From the NCBI GenBank assembly GCA_902776275.1, contig CACYPI010000007.1, forward strand, positions 1-52,526: a stretch of DNA of 52,526 nucleotides. The letters are read 5' to 3'. This DNA is from an uncultured Aeromonadales bacterium (lineage in GTDB: Bacteria > Pseudomonadota > Gammaproteobacteria > Enterobacterales > Succinivibrionaceae). Below are positions 33,947-44,932 of this stretch, piece after piece. The number at the start of each line of letters is the position of its first letter. Position 1 is the first letter of the stretch. A program made the position numbers and the translations under genes. The notes below the pieces were generated by a model. The model worked only from the letters and a program-made list of their open reading frames with translations, was not told where the DNA came from and made no database searches.

Positions 33947-34732
33947 TCACTCAAGCCACAGCGGGCCGATGAAGTCGCGCCTGGGCAGCCCGAACGATGA
34001 GGGGTAGGTGACGTCCACGAGGTAGAGCCCGTCGGGGCGCGCCGTGGGACCGGCCGCCTCGCGATCGCGCGCCTCGAGCGCCTCCTTGAGCCAGCCTTCG
34101 GGCTTCTTGCCCTCCCCCACCTCGAGCAGCGAACCCACGATGTTGCGCACCATGTGGTTCAGGAAGGCGTTGGCCGCGATGTCGAAGACCATGAAGGGCC
34201 CGGACCTGTTGACGCTTGCATAGTGCACATAGCGGCTCCTCGAGCGGCTCTCCTCGTCAGCCCCGCAGAACGAGCTGAAGTCATGCTCGCCGCACAGGCA
34301 CTGCGCCGCGCGATCCATGGCCGCGGCGTCGTACTCGCCGTGGTAGACGGATACCCCGCGGGATAACACCCCGGGGCGGGATACGGTGTTGCGGATGATG
34401 TAGCGGTAGCGCCTGGCGCGGGCCGAGAAGCGGGCGTGGAACGAGTCGTCCACGTGGCGCGCCCACGAAACAGCGATGTCGCGCGGCAGGTGGGTGTTCG
34501 TGCCCATCACCCACGAGCGGTCGGAGCGCTCCTTGGAGCAGTCGAAGTGGATGACCTGCCCCGTGGCGCTCACGCCCGCGTCGGTGCGCCCGGCGCAGGA
34601 GAGGACCACGCTCTCGTCTGCGATCGCCGAGAGAGCGCGCTCAAGCTCGCCCTGGACGCTGCGGCACACCTTCTGGCGCTGGAAGCCCGAATACCCCCAC
34701 CCCTCGTACTCGACGCACATCGCGATACGCAT
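33947..34732 (-). CDS. truA: tRNA pseudouridine(38-40) synthase
   Basis: A 261-residue TruA. The catalytic aspartate sits in AGRTDAGVSATGQVIHFD. YEGWGYSGFQRQ at the N-terminus, HARFSARARRYRYII and NAFLNHMVRNIVGSLLEVG are further family signatures. It modifies U38-U40 in the anticodon arm of tRNAs. It begins 3 bp after the glycosyltransferase gene and probably ends a seven-gene run from accD. Confidence 0.96.
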   Translation of the reverse strand: MRIAMCVEYEGWGYSGFQRQKVCRSVQGELERALSAIADESVVLSCAGRTDAGVSATGQVIHFDCSKERSDRSWVMGTNTHLPRDIAVSWARHVDDSFHARFSARARRYRYIIRNTVSRPGVLSRGVSVYHGEYDAAAMDRAAQCLCGEHDFSSFCGADEESRSRSRYVHYASVNRSGPFMVFDIAANAFLNHMVRNIVGSLLEVGEGKKPEGWLKEALEARDREAAGPTARPDGLYLVDVTYPSSFGLPRRDFIGPLWLE

Positions 34733-34735
34733 CGG

Positions 34736-35827
34736 TCAGATCCTGTCTGATGAGGATGGCTTGTCCTCGCCGCGCGGCTGCTCGTCCGGGCCTGCGGAGT
34801 TCTTCTTCTCGTAGTCGGCGCCCTCGTTGCAGGTGACGCCCACGATGGTCGAGGTGACGCCCTTCCTGATCTTGGAGGCAATGGGGCCTTCAAGCGAGCG
34901 CACCACGTAGACCGGGCGGCCCTTCACCTCCTCGCCAAGACGCCCCAGGTACTCGCCGAGCACGCCGATAGAGATGAGCTGCACGGCGCCCAAGAAGAGG
35001 ATCGCGCTCATGATCGAGGCGTAGCCCGGGACGTCGATGCCGACCACCATCGTCTTTATGAAGATGAAGACCATGTAGAGGATCGCGAACAAGCCGACCG
35101 CGCCGCCCACATAGGACCAGACCCTCAGCGGAAGCGAGGAGAAGCCGGAGATGCCGTCGAGCGCGAAGTTCCACAGCTTCCAGTAGTTCCACTTCGTCTG
35201 CCCAGCCACGCGCTCGGGGCGCTTGTAGCCGATGCCGCGCGAGGTGAAGCCAGGCCAGGCGAACAGGCCCTTCATAAAGCGGTTGCGCTCGGGAAGATCC
35301 CTCAGGGTGTCGATGATCTTGCGGTCGATGAGGCGGAAGTCGCCGACGTTCTCGGGGATCTTCACGCGCGAGGAGAGCGTGTTGAAGACCTTGTAGAAGA
35401 GGCCCGAGGTGACGCGCTTGGCGCCGGTGTCCTGCGAGCGGTCGGTGCGCACGCCATAGACGTTGTCGACGCCCTCCTCGCGCCAGCACCTGATGAAGTC
35501 GAGCACGAGCTCGGGGGGATCCTGCAAGTCGGCGTCCATCATGACCATCGCGTCGCCCTGCACCAGGTCGAGCGCGGCGGACATGCCGGCCTCCTTGCCG
35601 AAGTTGCGCGAGAGCCTGATGAGGCTCACGCGCGGATCCTTCAGGCACAGCTCGTGGATCTGCTTTGCAGTGTCGTCCTTCGAGCCGTCGTCCACGAACA
35701 CAATCTCGATGTGATCCTTTACGGAGGCGAGCTTCTCGTCCACCGCCTCCATGAACGGCCCGATGGTCTCGTGCTCGTTGTAGCAGGGCACGACCAGGGA
35801 AACCAGGTAATCGTCTTTGCTAGCCAT
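34736..35827 (-). CDS. Family 2 glycosyltransferase, GtrB/ArnC-like
   Basis: 363 residues with a GT-A domain (VVPCYNEHETIGPFMEAVDE, VFVDDGSKDDT, MVMMDADLQDPPELVLDFIR with the DAD metal site) and QTKWNYWKLWNFALDGISGF. Two C-terminal membrane helices follow (about 245-270 and 280-305). This matches enzymes that load a sugar onto undecaprenyl phosphate (GtrB, ArnC, DPM1-like). The acidic hydrophilic tail after about 330 is longer than usual. The sugar is unknown. It lies between folE and truA with short gaps. Confidence 0.88.
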   Translation of the reverse strand: MASKDDYLVSLVVPCYNEHETIGPFMEAVDEKLASVKDHIEIVFVDDGSKDDTAKQIHELCLKDPRVSLIRLSRNFGKEAGMSAALDLVQGDAMVMMDADLQDPPELVLDFIRCWREEGVDNVYGVRTDRSQDTGAKRVTSGLFYKVFNTLSSRVKIPENVGDFRLIDRKIIDTLRDLPERNRFMKGLFAWPGFTSRGIGYKRPERVAGQTKWNYWKLWNFALDGISGFSSLPLRVWSYVGGAVGLFAILYMVFIFIKTMVVGIDVPGYASIMSAILFLGAVQLISIGVLGEYLGRLGEEVKGRPVYVVRSLEGPIASKIRKGVTSTIVGVTCNEGADYEKKNSAGPDEQPRGEDKPSSSDRI

Positions 35828-35837
35828 TTTTTGACTC

Positions 35838-36494
35838 CTAATCGGTCAGGAACTCGTGGCGGGAGAGCGAATTGGTCTTGAAGTAGCCGCCCAGCGCCGT
35901 AGTGGTGGTGGACGAGGCCGGATCGCGCACGCCGCGCGACTTGACGCAGTAGTGCACCGCGGTCACCGTGACGGCGACGTTCTTGGTGCGCAGCAGCGTC
36001 TGGAGCGCCACCAGGATCTGCTGGGTCATGCGCTCCTGCACCTGGGGCCTCCTCCCGAAGAACTGCACGATGCGGTTGATCTTGGAGAGGCCGATGATCT
36101 TGTCGGCGGGCATGTAGGCGACCTTGGCCACGCCGTCCATTACGACGAAGTGGTGCTCGCAGGTCGAGGTCAGCGTGATCCCGCCCACCTTCACCATCTC
36201 GTCGAAATGCATCTTGTTGTCAAATACCGAGACCTTGGGGAAGTTGCGGTAGTCCAGCCCCGAGAAGACCTCGTCCACGTACATGCGCGCCACGCGCTGC
36301 GGGGTCTCCATGAGGCTGTCGTCCGTGAGATCGAGCCCCAGGGCCTCCATGATCTTGGCAAAGGAGGAGGCGATGACGGCCTTCTTCTGCTCGGAGGTGA
36401 GCCCATTGTCGATGCCCGGGTTCTCAAGCCCGCGGGCGATGAGCGCCTCGCGCACCATCCTGGCCTCGGTCGAGAGCTGGCCTTGATCTGCCAT
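35838..36494 (-). CDS. folE: GTP cyclohydrolase I
   Basis: About 218 residues. Zinc ligands are visible in [13 protein letters not shown] and [33 protein letters not shown] and [12 protein letters not shown] are diagnostic. It converts GTP to 7,8-dihydroneopterin triphosphate, the first step of folate synthesis. I chose ATG 36494, nine bases after AAGGA; ATG 36503 is too close to it. folC lies three genes upstream in the same run. Confidence 0.96.
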   Translation of the reverse strand: MADQGQLSTEARMVREALIARGLENPGIDNGLTSEQKKAVIASSFAKIMEALGLDLTDDSLMETPQRVARMYVDEVFSGLDYRNFPKVSVFDNKMHFDEMVKVGGITLTSTCEHHFVVMDGVAKVAYMPADKIIGLSKINRIVQFFGRRPQVQERMTQQILVALQTLLRTKNVAVTVTAVHYCVKSRGVRDPASSTTTTALGGYFKTNSLSRHEFLTD

Positions 36495-36508
36495 CTGAAC
36501 CATTCCTT

Positions 36509-37288
36509 TCACTCCGGCAGCGCTATGCCGCTGTCCTGCATCGGATCATAGAAGTCCGAGACGAACTCGAGGCCGTATTTTTCGGCCAGGTGCTGCCCCA
36601 GCGCGGCAACGCCGCCCATCTCCGAGCTGTCGTGCCCCATCACCGCAAGCGCGATGCCGCTCTCGGCTGCCTCGTGCCATGCCTGCTCAGCGCAGTCCCC
36701 GGTCACAAGCATGTCGAAGTCAGCCGCGTTATCGAGCATGAAGGAACCTGATCCCGAGCAGATCCCGATGCGCTTGACCTTGAGATCCTCGCCTGAAACC
36801 CGCACCTCGCAGCCGCAGGTGCGGCAGAGCTTCTCGGCGACGGCCCTGGCGCTCATGGCGCGCGGCAGCGTGCAGGTCATGCCGATGGAGGTCGGGTCCC
36901 CGGGCGCCACCCAGTCCATGTCACCGCCGCCTATGGCATTTGCGAGGAAGGCGTTGTTGCCGTACTCCATGCTCGCATCAAGCGGCAGGTGGTAGGCGAT
37001 GAGCGTGATCCCGCTGTCAAATAGCGCCTTGAGGCGGCGCCTGACCATCCCGGAATACGGCTGGAACGCCCCTTTCCACATGATTCCGTGGTGGACCAGG
37101 AGCACATCGGCTTCGGCCTTGATTGCGCTGTCGATGGCCCGCTGCGAGGCGGTGCAGGCCGTAAGGATGCAGCGGCACTCCCTGCTGCCTTCGACCTGGA
37201 TCCCGTTGTAGGCAAAATCCTTGAACGACGCGCTATCCAGGATCTCGTTGCACTCGCGCTCAAGCTCGCGGATTGTAGGAGCTTTCAT
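36509..37288 (-). CDS. Nif3-like dinuclear metal centre protein (YbgI family)
   Basis: 259 residues. The metal-site motifs are intact: [26 protein letters not shown] and [10 protein letters not shown] (His and Glu). [20 protein letters not shown] is the N-terminal signature. The family forms hexameric rings; related members have been linked to GTP cyclohydrolase I control and to metal-dependent hydrolysis, but the function is unsettled. It sits 14 bp before folE, a suggestive neighbour. Confidence 0.88.
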   Translation of the reverse strand: MKAPTIRELERECNEILDSASFKDFAYNGIQVEGSRECRCILTACTASQRAIDSAIKAEADVLLVHHGIMWKGAFQPYSGMVRRRLKALFDSGITLIAYHLPLDASMEYGNNAFLANAIGGGDMDWVAPGDPTSIGMTCTLPRAMSARAVAEKLCRTCGCEVRVSGEDLKVKRIGICSGSGSFMLDNAADFDMLVTGDCAEQAWHEAAESGIALAVMGHDSSEMGGVAALGQHLAEKYGLEFVSDFYDPMQDSGIALPE

Positions 37289-37302
37289 GTGAACTGTGAA
37301 CC

Positions 37303-38121
37303 TCAGTTGGCGACGACGTTGGCCTTGGAGCCTGTGATCTGGGAGACGCGCGAGGCGATGCTCTGCGCTGCCTCGCGGGTGGTGGCCGAGCCTGCGAGCA
37401 CCCTCACGACGCTCTTGCCGCCGAGCGTGGCGTTCTCAGTGCGCACCGCGATGCCCGCCGCGCGCAACTTCGAGGCGATCTTCTGGGCGTTTGCCGGGTT
37501 GCTGAAGACTCCGACCTGCACGGAATAGGTACCAGCCTTGGCTTGCGCGGCGGCAGGGGCCGCGGCGGCCTTCTGGGGCTGCTGCCTCTGGCTCCTCAAG
37601 ACCTCGCCTTTCTGATCCTGCTGGGCCTGGGGCTTTGGATTGGCGCTCGCCTGATCCTGACCGGCCTTGCGGGCGCTCTTGAGCATCTCGACCTGCGCGT
37701 TGGGATCAGAGGGGATCTCGCGCCCGGACGCCTGGCGCGGCGAATTTAAGGCGGCTGCCGGGGCCGGAGCCTGCGCCGGCTTTATCTCAGGCGGGGCGGG
37801 GATCGCGGCGCCAGCCTGGGGGGCGCCCTGAGCTGGAGCGGCGGCGCCCTGCTGGCTGCCGCTGTTCTGCGCTGCGATGTCGCGCGGGTTGACGCCGTTG
37901 TCCTCGACCGGGGCGAGCAGATCGCTGTAGTCGTGCTCGCCGTTCTCAACCAGGCGGCCCGTGGTGTCGGTCACCGCCCCGTTCTGGTCGACCGCGATGC
38001 TCTTCTCGGACTTCTTGTAGGTGTCCTCGGGCTTCATGATCATCGGCATCAGGATGAGCACCAGCGACACGAGCACCAGGAGCCCCACCAGACGGTTGCG
38101 CAGTTTTCTGCCAAAAGCCAT
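37303..38121 (-). CDS. SPOR-domain membrane protein (DedD-like)
   Basis: 272 residues: one N-terminal membrane helix (about 11-29, RLVGLLVLVSLVLILMPMIM), a long Ala/Pro/Gln-rich linker (about 85-195) and a C-terminal SPOR domain (YSVQVGVFSNPANAQKIASK, VRVLAGSATTREAAQSIASR). SPOR domains bind denuded septal peptidoglycan. Topology and position between folC and downstream genes match DedD, a non-essential division protein. It starts 2 bp past the folC stop. Confidence 0.9.
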   Translation of the reverse strand: MAFGRKLRNRLVGLLVLVSLVLILMPMIMKPEDTYKKSEKSIAVDQNGAVTDTTGRLVENGEHDYSDLLAPVEDNGVNPRDIAAQNSGSQQGAAAPAQGAPQAGAAIPAPPEIKPAQAPAPAAALNSPRQASGREIPSDPNAQVEMLKSARKAGQDQASANPKPQAQQDQKGEVLRSQRQQPQKAAAAPAAAQAKAGTYSVQVGVFSNPANAQKIASKLRAAGIAVRTENATLGGKSVVRVLAGSATTREAAQSIASRVSQITGSKANVVAN

Positions 38122-38123
38122 TT

Positions 38124-39427
38124 CTATCCCCTGTTGACTGGACCGCCGAGGGCCCTTGCCGCCTCGGCCACGGTCACGAATGATCCGAATACCACGATCT
38201 CATCTGAGGGCCCGGCCTCGGAGAGCGCGGATGACAAGGCCTGTGCCACGCTCTCGTATTCAGCGCGCGCCATGCCCTCCGGCAGCGCGCGCATGAGCCT
38301 TGAGGACACCTCGCCGCGCCCGCAGTGCAGGCTTGCGCAGTGGAAGGACGAGAAGCACGGGGCGAGCACTGAGAGCACGCCCTCGACGTCCTTGTCGCGC
38401 AGCATCCCGCAGACGGCGATCCGGCGCCCTTGAGGCCTGCGCGCTGAAAGCGCCGCCTTGAGGTGCTGCGCCGCGGGCACGTTGTGCGCGACGTCGAAGT
38501 AGACGTCGGGCTTTGAGCGCGCCTTCTGCATGCGCCCGGGCAGGCTGGTTCTTGCAAGGGCGCTTGAGGCCGCCTTCCAAAGATCGCTGGCCTTGAAGGG
38601 CTTATTGATCGAAGGCAGGCGCGAGATTATCTCACATGCCACCGCCGCGCACTCCACCGGCGCAAGCGGCGAGGGCAGATCATGGGATCCCGAGGCATCA
38701 GTGAAGCGGTAGCCGCCATCGTGCTTTTCAAAGCCAAAATCCCGGCCCTGCGAGCAAAGCGGCACGGTGCACTCAGCGCAGCGCGCCTTGACCACCTCGA
38801 AGGCCTCGGATGGCAGGACGCCCGTGACTGCGGCCACCGCGCCCTGCTTGATGATCCCGGCCTTCTCATGGGCTATCTTGCCCAGGGTGTTGCCCAGGAT
38901 CGCCATGTGGTCGAAGCCTATTGAGACGATGGCCGCGATGTCAGCGTCGACGATGTTCACCGCATCGAGCCTGCCGCCTAAGCCTATCTCAAGGCACAGC
39001 GCCTTGACGCCGGCCTCGCGGAAGCACCAGAGCGCGGCGAGCGTGGTGTATTCAAAATAGGTGAGCGGAACGAAGGCGCCCTCATGGCTTGCCCGGTAGA
39101 CAGCCGAGAAGCCTTGGCACAGCTCGTCATCCGCGGCCTCATTGCCCCTCATCACCACGCGCTCGTTGAAGCGCAGCAGGTGCGGGGAGGTGTAGAGGCC
39201 GCAGGGGACTCCCGCCTCCTCGAGGGTTGCGGCCACGAGCGCGGCGGTAGAGCCCTTGCCGTTGGTGCCGGCAAACTCGACGGTTGGCAGCGCGCGCAGC
39301 GAGTCGAGCCCCATCCTCTTGAAGACCTCGCCAACCCTGCCAAGCCCAAGCTCGATGCGATCGGGGTTTAGATCGGAGAGGAACGAGGTCCAGCCCTCGA
39401 GCGTGGAGGGCTCCCCTGGCTGCAGCG

Positions 39428-39431
<4 letters not shown>
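38124..39431 (-). CDS. folC: Dihydrofolate/folylpolyglutamate synthase
   Basis: A 435-residue Mur-ligase-type enzyme. The P-loop [18 protein letters not shown], the [13 protein letters not shown] substrate loop, [16 protein letters not shown] and [20 protein letters not shown] are all present. It adds glutamate to dihydropteroate and folates. Its ATG overlaps the accD stop by four bases (ATGA), as in many gammaproteobacteria. Confidence 0.95.
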
Positions 39432-40378
<947 letters not shown>

Positions 40379-40542
40379 ATGCCTGCCTTTGCAATCTCCG
40401 CGCCCCTGCGGGCCGCCCGCCTATTCTAACCCTTTATGGCAAATGCCAAAACCCCGGCCAAGGCCGCCCAAGGGCGCCGCGTGCGCTAGAATATGGCGCG
40501 TGCGCCCACTGGCGCTTCAACACTTGGAATCCCGGACAGACA

Positions 40543-41211
40543 ATGCCAACAGCGGACTTGAAGAAAGACATCGTATACCGGCGCATCAGGGAGCTCATCA
40601 TCAGCGGGGCCGTCCCGATGGGCGCCAAGCTCTCGGAAGGGGCGCTCGAGGCCAGGCTCCACGCCAACAAGGCGCCGATCCGCGATGCGCTCAAGCGCCT
40701 GCAGGCCGAGCGCCTCGTGACGCGCCGCCCCAAGAGCGGCACCTACGTGTTCTCGCTCACCCCTTCCGAGCTTGACGATCTGCTGCACTTCCGCTTCACC
40801 ATCGAGTCCGAGGCCCTGAGGCTCTCGCTCTCCCGCGAGGGCGTGCTGCTCTCGCGCGAGCTTGACATCGTGGTCGAGAGCATGGACGAGAGCCTTGAGT
40901 CCGGCAGGATCCAGGAATACCTGCGCCTCGACTCCCGCTTCCACGAGCTCATAGTCTCCCACTGCGGCAACCGCTACTTCATCGGGGCCTACACCCTCTC
41001 CTCGGCGCTCATGGACACCGTGCGCAACTGCCTGGGCACCAGCCCCGTGCACTTGAAGCGCTCCATAGCCGAGCACCACCGCATGGCCGACGCCATCAGG
41101 GCGCGCAGCTTCGAGGGCTTCATGCAGACCTTCAGGACCCATGTGCTCGCCGAGGACGGCTCGTACTGGTCGCCTGAGAACGTCGGCTCCCAGCTCTCCG
41201 GGGAGGCCTGA
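40543..41211 (+). CDS. GntR family regulator (FCD type)
   Basis: 222 residues: an N-terminal winged helix (VYRRIRELIISGAVPMGAKL, ANKAPIRDALKRLQAERLV, SGTYVF) and a C-terminal all-helical FCD ligand domain (DSRFHELIVSHCGNRYF, EHHRMADAIRARSFEGF) with the metal-binding Asp and His residues. Such regulators respond to small organic acids. The stop and the start of the next gene share one base (TGATG), so it is coupled with the DMT transporter and probably controls it. Confidence 0.9.
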   Translation: MPTADLKKDIVYRRIRELIISGAVPMGAKLSEGALEARLHANKAPIRDALKRLQAERLVTRRPKSGTYVFSLTPSELDDLLHFRFTIESEALRLSLSREGVLLSRELDIVVESMDESLESGRIQEYLRLDSRFHELIVSHCGNRYFIGAYTLSSALMDTVRNCLGTSPVHLKRSIAEHHRMADAIRARSFEGFMQTFRTHVLAEDGSYWSPENVGSQLSGEA

Positions 41212-42098
41212 TGGATCTTTATTGGATGGGGCTCATGCTGGGGCTCTTCGGCGCCGCCTGCCAGGCTGCCAACTACTCTTTCACCAAGGAGTGCCAGGAG
41301 AAGGCCGGGCTGCGCGGGATCAGGCTGCTCCTGTGCTCCCACGCCTTCATGTCGGCAGCCACGGTGATCCCATTCATCGCCTTTGCCCATTACCGCGCCT
41401 TCGACTCAGGCGTGGCGATAAGGCTCTGCCTCATCGTCGCGCCCTACTTCTTCGGGCAGTACTTCACGAACGCGGCCATCGCCGCCTCCGACTCCTCGGT
41501 GGTCTCGCCGCTGCTCACCGTCAAGATCCCGATCCTCGCGGTCATAACCACGGTGTTCCTGGGCGACTCTTTTACTGCAAAGCAGCTTGCCGCGGCGGTG
41601 CTCATCGTGCTCATCGGGATCCGCTTCTCCACGATCTCAGGGCGCATCAGCCCCAAGCCCCTGGCCCTCACGGCGCTGGGCGCCCTGAGCTACTGCGTCT
41701 CGGACCTCTCGATGGCCAACCTCATGCGCTATTTCGGCGCCATGGGCTACGGGAGCCGCGCCCAGCAGGTCTTCATGGGGATCACCTTCGAGTACATCGC
41801 CTGCGGCCTGGTCGCGGCGCTGCTTGCCCCGCTCGCGCATGTGAAGATCACGCTCCGCTCGACCGCGGCCACCTGGAAGATGGGCTCGGCCTGGCTATTG
41901 AGCATGGTGGGCATAGTCGGCTGCTTCAACCTCGACGGCGTGGTCGCCGGCAACATCGTGCAGTCGCTGCGCGCGGTCATCGGCGTGCTCATCGCCTACA
42001 TCTTCTACCGCAGGTACATCAAGGATCCGGGCAACTTCCGCCGCAAGCTCATAGCCTCGTTCGGCATGATCGCCTGCGTCTGCCTCTACTACGCGTAA
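41211..42098 (+). CDS. DMT/EamA-type membrane transporter
   Basis: 295 residues with about ten hydrophobic helices in two five-helix halves (MGLMLGLFGAACQAANYSF opening the first, LALTALGALSYCVSDLSMAN opening the second). Charged loops are short. This is the drug/metabolite transporter layout. The substrate is unknown; coupling to a GntR/FCD regulator suggests export or uptake of a small metabolite. Confidence 0.85.
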   Translation: MDLYWMGLMLGLFGAACQAANYSFTKECQEKAGLRGIRLLLCSHAFMSAATVIPFIAFAHYRAFDSGVAIRLCLIVAPYFFGQYFTNAAIAASDSSVVSPLLTVKIPILAVITTVFLGDSFTAKQLAAAVLIVLIGIRFSTISGRISPKPLALTALGALSYCVSDLSMANLMRYFGAMGYGSRAQQVFMGITFEYIACGLVAALLAPLAHVKITLRSTAATWKMGSAWLLSMVGIVGCFNLDGVVAGNIVQSLRAVIGVLIAYIFYRRYIKDPGNFRRKLIASFGMIACVCLYYA

Positions 42099-42310
42099 GC
42101 GAGATTCAAATCGCCCCCGCCGCGGGGTATCATATATGCGCCTTTTCCAAGGCAGGCGGCCGCCGCGCATGATGCGGCTTTCTGGGGGAAACCAACGCGC
42201 CGCCTGACAAAACACAATCGATGCGTGCCCCGGCGCGCTCCCGTGCAGGGCCCAAGGCCCTGCCGCCATCTATACCAGCCCCAAATTAGGCTGTGAACGG
42301 GAGGACTTAC

Positions 42311-43261
42311 ATGATCACTGCATGCCGCCTCAACGACGACGACACCCTTTCGCTCTTTCCCGTGACCCCCGGCCAGAGCCTGCCATCGGAGGTCATATGG
42401 CTGGACGTCAACCAGCCGGACGACAAGGAGCGCCAATGGCTTGAAAAGCTCTTCGTCGAGGACGTGCCCGAGGAGGACGAGATGGACGACATCGAGTCCT
42501 CGTCCCGCTTCCGCATGGGTCCCGACGGCGTCCACATACTCTCGCTGTTCCCCCAGCGCCTGGCAAACGACACCCACGGCGTAAACATGTCGTTCACGAT
42601 GCGCAAGAACCTGCTCATCTCCTTCCGCGAGGAGGACGTCTCGATAGTAAGGCTCCTGCGCTTCTACATCAGGCACAACAAGGCGGACATCCGCTCGTCG
42701 CTCGACGTGCTCCTGAAGCTCCAGGACCTCAAGGTGGACCAGCTCTCCGACCTCATCGAGGACGCGTACAGCACCCTCGACGAAACAGCCGACCAGATCA
42801 TCGACGAGGAGCACGTCGAGGAGATCCTCCACGAGCTCATCAACCAGGAGGAGCAGAACTCCCAGATCCTGCAGGCCCTCTACGACACCCGCCGCGCGCT
42901 GAGGTTCGTCAAGAAGACCTTCGAGACCACGCTCGACGACCGCCAGGAGCGCGACATCGACGAGGTGCTCACCGACATCGAGTCCATCCTCCCGCACACC
43001 CAGTTCCTGGCCAACAAGATAAACTTCCAGCTCGAGGCCTCGATGGGCTACACGAACCACAAGCAGAACAAGATCATCAAGATCTTCTCAGTCGCCGCGG
43101 TCGTGTTCATGCCGCCCACCTGGATCGCGTCCGTCTACGGCATGAACTTCAAGCACATCCCGGAACTCTCGTGGGTGTGGGGCTATCCCTTCTCCATCGG
43201 CTTGATGGCGGCGTCGGCCCTGCTCACCTACCTCTTCTTCAAAAAGCGCGGCTGGCTTTAA
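42311..43261 (+). CDS. corA: CorA family magnesium/cobalt channel
   Basis: 316 residues, the same as E. coli CorA. A large soluble N-terminal funnel domain rich in acidic residues leads to two C-terminal membrane helices separated by the YGMNFKHIPEL loop, which holds the GMN selectivity motif. The family forms pentameric Mg2+ channels. ATG 42311 has GGAGG seven bases upstream; the first in-frame start at 42293 does not. It is a single gene; the 212-bp upstream gap shows no further feature I can defend. Confidence 0.95.
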   Translation: MITACRLNDDDTLSLFPVTPGQSLPSEVIWLDVNQPDDKERQWLEKLFVEDVPEEDEMDDIESSSRFRMGPDGVHILSLFPQRLANDTHGVNMSFTMRKNLLISFREEDVSIVRLLRFYIRHNKADIRSSLDVLLKLQDLKVDQLSDLIEDAYSTLDETADQIIDEEHVEEILHELINQEEQNSQILQALYDTRRALRFVKKTFETTLDDRQERDIDEVLTDIESILPHTQFLANKINFQLEASMGYTNHKQNKIIKIFSVAAVVFMPPTWIASVYGMNFKHIPELSWVWGYPFSIGLMAASALLTYLFFKKRGWL

Positions 43262-43308
43262 GCCGCATGGGGCGGCATGATGCCGCCCCCTTACCGGAGA
43301 TTCAGGAA

Positions 43309-44253
43309 ATGACGCTCCAGCAGCTGCGCTACGCGCTTGCAATCTGCGACTGCGGCTCGCTCAACAAGGCCTCCCAGTCGCTCTACGTCGCCCAGCCCTC
43401 GCTCTCCTCGGCGCTCTCGCAGCTTGAGGACGAGCTTGGGATCACCATCTTCACGCGCACGCCCCGCGGCGTGACCCCAACGGCCGAGGGCGCGGAGTTC
43501 CTCTCCTACGCCCGCCAGATCTACGCCGAGTACAAGGGCCTCATGGACAAGTACAAGGGCGGCAAGGGGGTACGGCGCAAGTTCGGGGTTTCGACCCAGC
43601 ACTACTCGTTTGCCGTCAAGTCCTTCGTCGAGATGGTCAAGCGCTTCAACACCAGCGAGTACGACTTCGCGCTGCGCGAGACCACGACGCTGCGGACAAT
43701 CGAGGACGCCGCATCGCTGCGCTCGGAGCTCGGGATCATCTACCTGAGCGACTTCAACCGCAGCGCCATCGGCAAGATCCTGCGCTCAAAGGATCTCGCC
43801 TTCACCCCGATGTGCAAGTGCCACACCTACGTCTACCTCTACAAGGGCCACCCGCTTGCGCATGAGAAGTCCATCAGCCTCTCGATGCTCGCCCCCTACC
43901 CCAACCTCTCCTTCGAGCAGGGAGACAGCGGGACTTTCTACCTGGCCGAGGAGATCTTCTCGACCAACGACTACGACCGCCAGATCATGGTCACAGACCG
44001 CGCGACCATGGTGAACCTGATGATCGGGCTCAACGGCTACACGCTCTGCTCGGGGATCTTCTGCGAGGAGCTCAACGGCTCCGACTACACCGCAGTGCCG
44101 TTCTTAAACGAGGATCCCTCGAAGTCCGACATCATGGAGATAGGCTACATCTCAAAGAAGGGCCTTGCGCGCAGCCCGCTTGCCAGCGAGTACATAGGCT
44201 TCATGCAGCAGTACCTCTCAGGCGATCCGCACGCATCGCCCGTGAAGGACTGA
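43309..44253 (+). CDS. LysR family transcriptional regulator
   Basis: 314 residues: an N-terminal HTH (LQQLRYALAICDCGSLNKAS, LYVAQPSLSSALSQLEDELG, ITIFTRTPRGVTPT) and a two-lobe effector domain. The DNA-binding part is very typical. The effector and target are unknown; the LysR-associated gene may be elsewhere because corA upstream is co-directional and the Nudix gene downstream is convergent. ATG 43309 has CAGGAA close upstream. Confidence 0.9.
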   Translation: MTLQQLRYALAICDCGSLNKASQSLYVAQPSLSSALSQLEDELGITIFTRTPRGVTPTAEGAEFLSYARQIYAEYKGLMDKYKGGKGVRRKFGVSTQHYSFAVKSFVEMVKRFNTSEYDFALRETTTLRTIEDAASLRSELGIIYLSDFNRSAIGKILRSKDLAFTPMCKCHTYVYLYKGHPLAHEKSISLSMLAPYPNLSFEQGDSGTFYLAEEIFSTNDYDRQIMVTDRATMVNLMIGLNGYTLCSGIFCEELNGSDYTAVPFLNEDPSKSDIMEIGYISKKGLARSPLASEYIGFMQQYLSGDPHASPVKD

Positions 44254-44293
44254 GTGGTTTGAAACGCCCCGGGCAGGCCGGGGGCTGCGGGCT

Positions 44294-44827
44294 TCAAGCC
44301 TTGAGGAGGCCGCGCTGCCGGGCGCGCCTTAGGATCTCATTGAATGCTATCTGCGAGTCATAGGTGCACGAGGGGAACAGGCGCTTGAGCTCACCTTGCG
44401 TGAGCATCATGATCCCCATGACCTCCTCAGGTTGCCTTATGGTCACGCGAGGGCTTGCTGCCAGGTAGAGGTAGGCGTAGAGGAAGTGCACGCCGTCGCG
44501 GTAGGGCAGGCGCATCTTGCCAAGCGCTGTGAAGGAGCCCCTTGGGTCCTTCGCGTCAAGGCGCACCTCCTCGAAAAGCTCGCGTGCGGCGCTCTCGTCG
44601 GGCTTTTCGCCATGCTGCATCACCCCGCCCACCACGGCGTCGAACAGCCCCGGGGCGTAGTCCTTGGCGAGAGTGCGGATCTCGACTAGGAAGCGCCCGG
44701 AGGGATCCATGACCGCGATGTAGGAGGCGCGGTGCGCCAGGTGGCGCTCGCGCATCACATGACGCTCCACCATGTCCACCACGCAGTCGTTCTCATCGAC
44801 CACATCAACAAGCTCGTTTGCCGCCAT
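44294..44827 (-). CDS. Nudix hydrolase (YfcD-like)
   Basis: 177 residues with a complete Nudix box GGVMQHGEKPDESAARELFE continuing EVRL (G-x5-E-x7-REL-EEV). ELVDVVDENDCVVDMVERHV and MRERHLAHRASYIAVMDPSG resemble the IPP-isomerase/YfcD branch. The substrate is not readable. I chose ATG 44827, six bases after GGAGG, over the longer frame at 44887. Confidence 0.88.
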   Translation of the reverse strand: MAANELVDVVDENDCVVDMVERHVMRERHLAHRASYIAVMDPSGRFLVEIRTLAKDYAPGLFDAVVGGVMQHGEKPDESAARELFEEVRLDAKDPRGSFTALGKMRLPYRDGVHFLYAYLYLAASPRVTIRQPEEVMGIMMLTQGELKRLFPSCTYDSQIAFNEILRRARQRGLLKA

Positions 44828-44932
44828 CGCATCCTCCGGAGCGCAAGAAGGCGCGGGGAAATCCCCCGCGCCCTCATTCTCCCACACAATGCCGCGCCGC
44901 GCTAAGGATGCGCGGCGCTGGCGCGGAGCAGA

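Noticed and set aside
36509..37288. Possible loss of a metal ligand in the Nif3-like protein (Ser after YHLPLDA)
   Set aside because: The ligand His and Asp in HHG, YHLPLD and GHDSSE are all present; the Ser is at a non-ligand position.
42089..43060. Minus-strand frame opposite corA
   Set aside because: Shadow of corA; repetitive Val/Leu/Glu composition.
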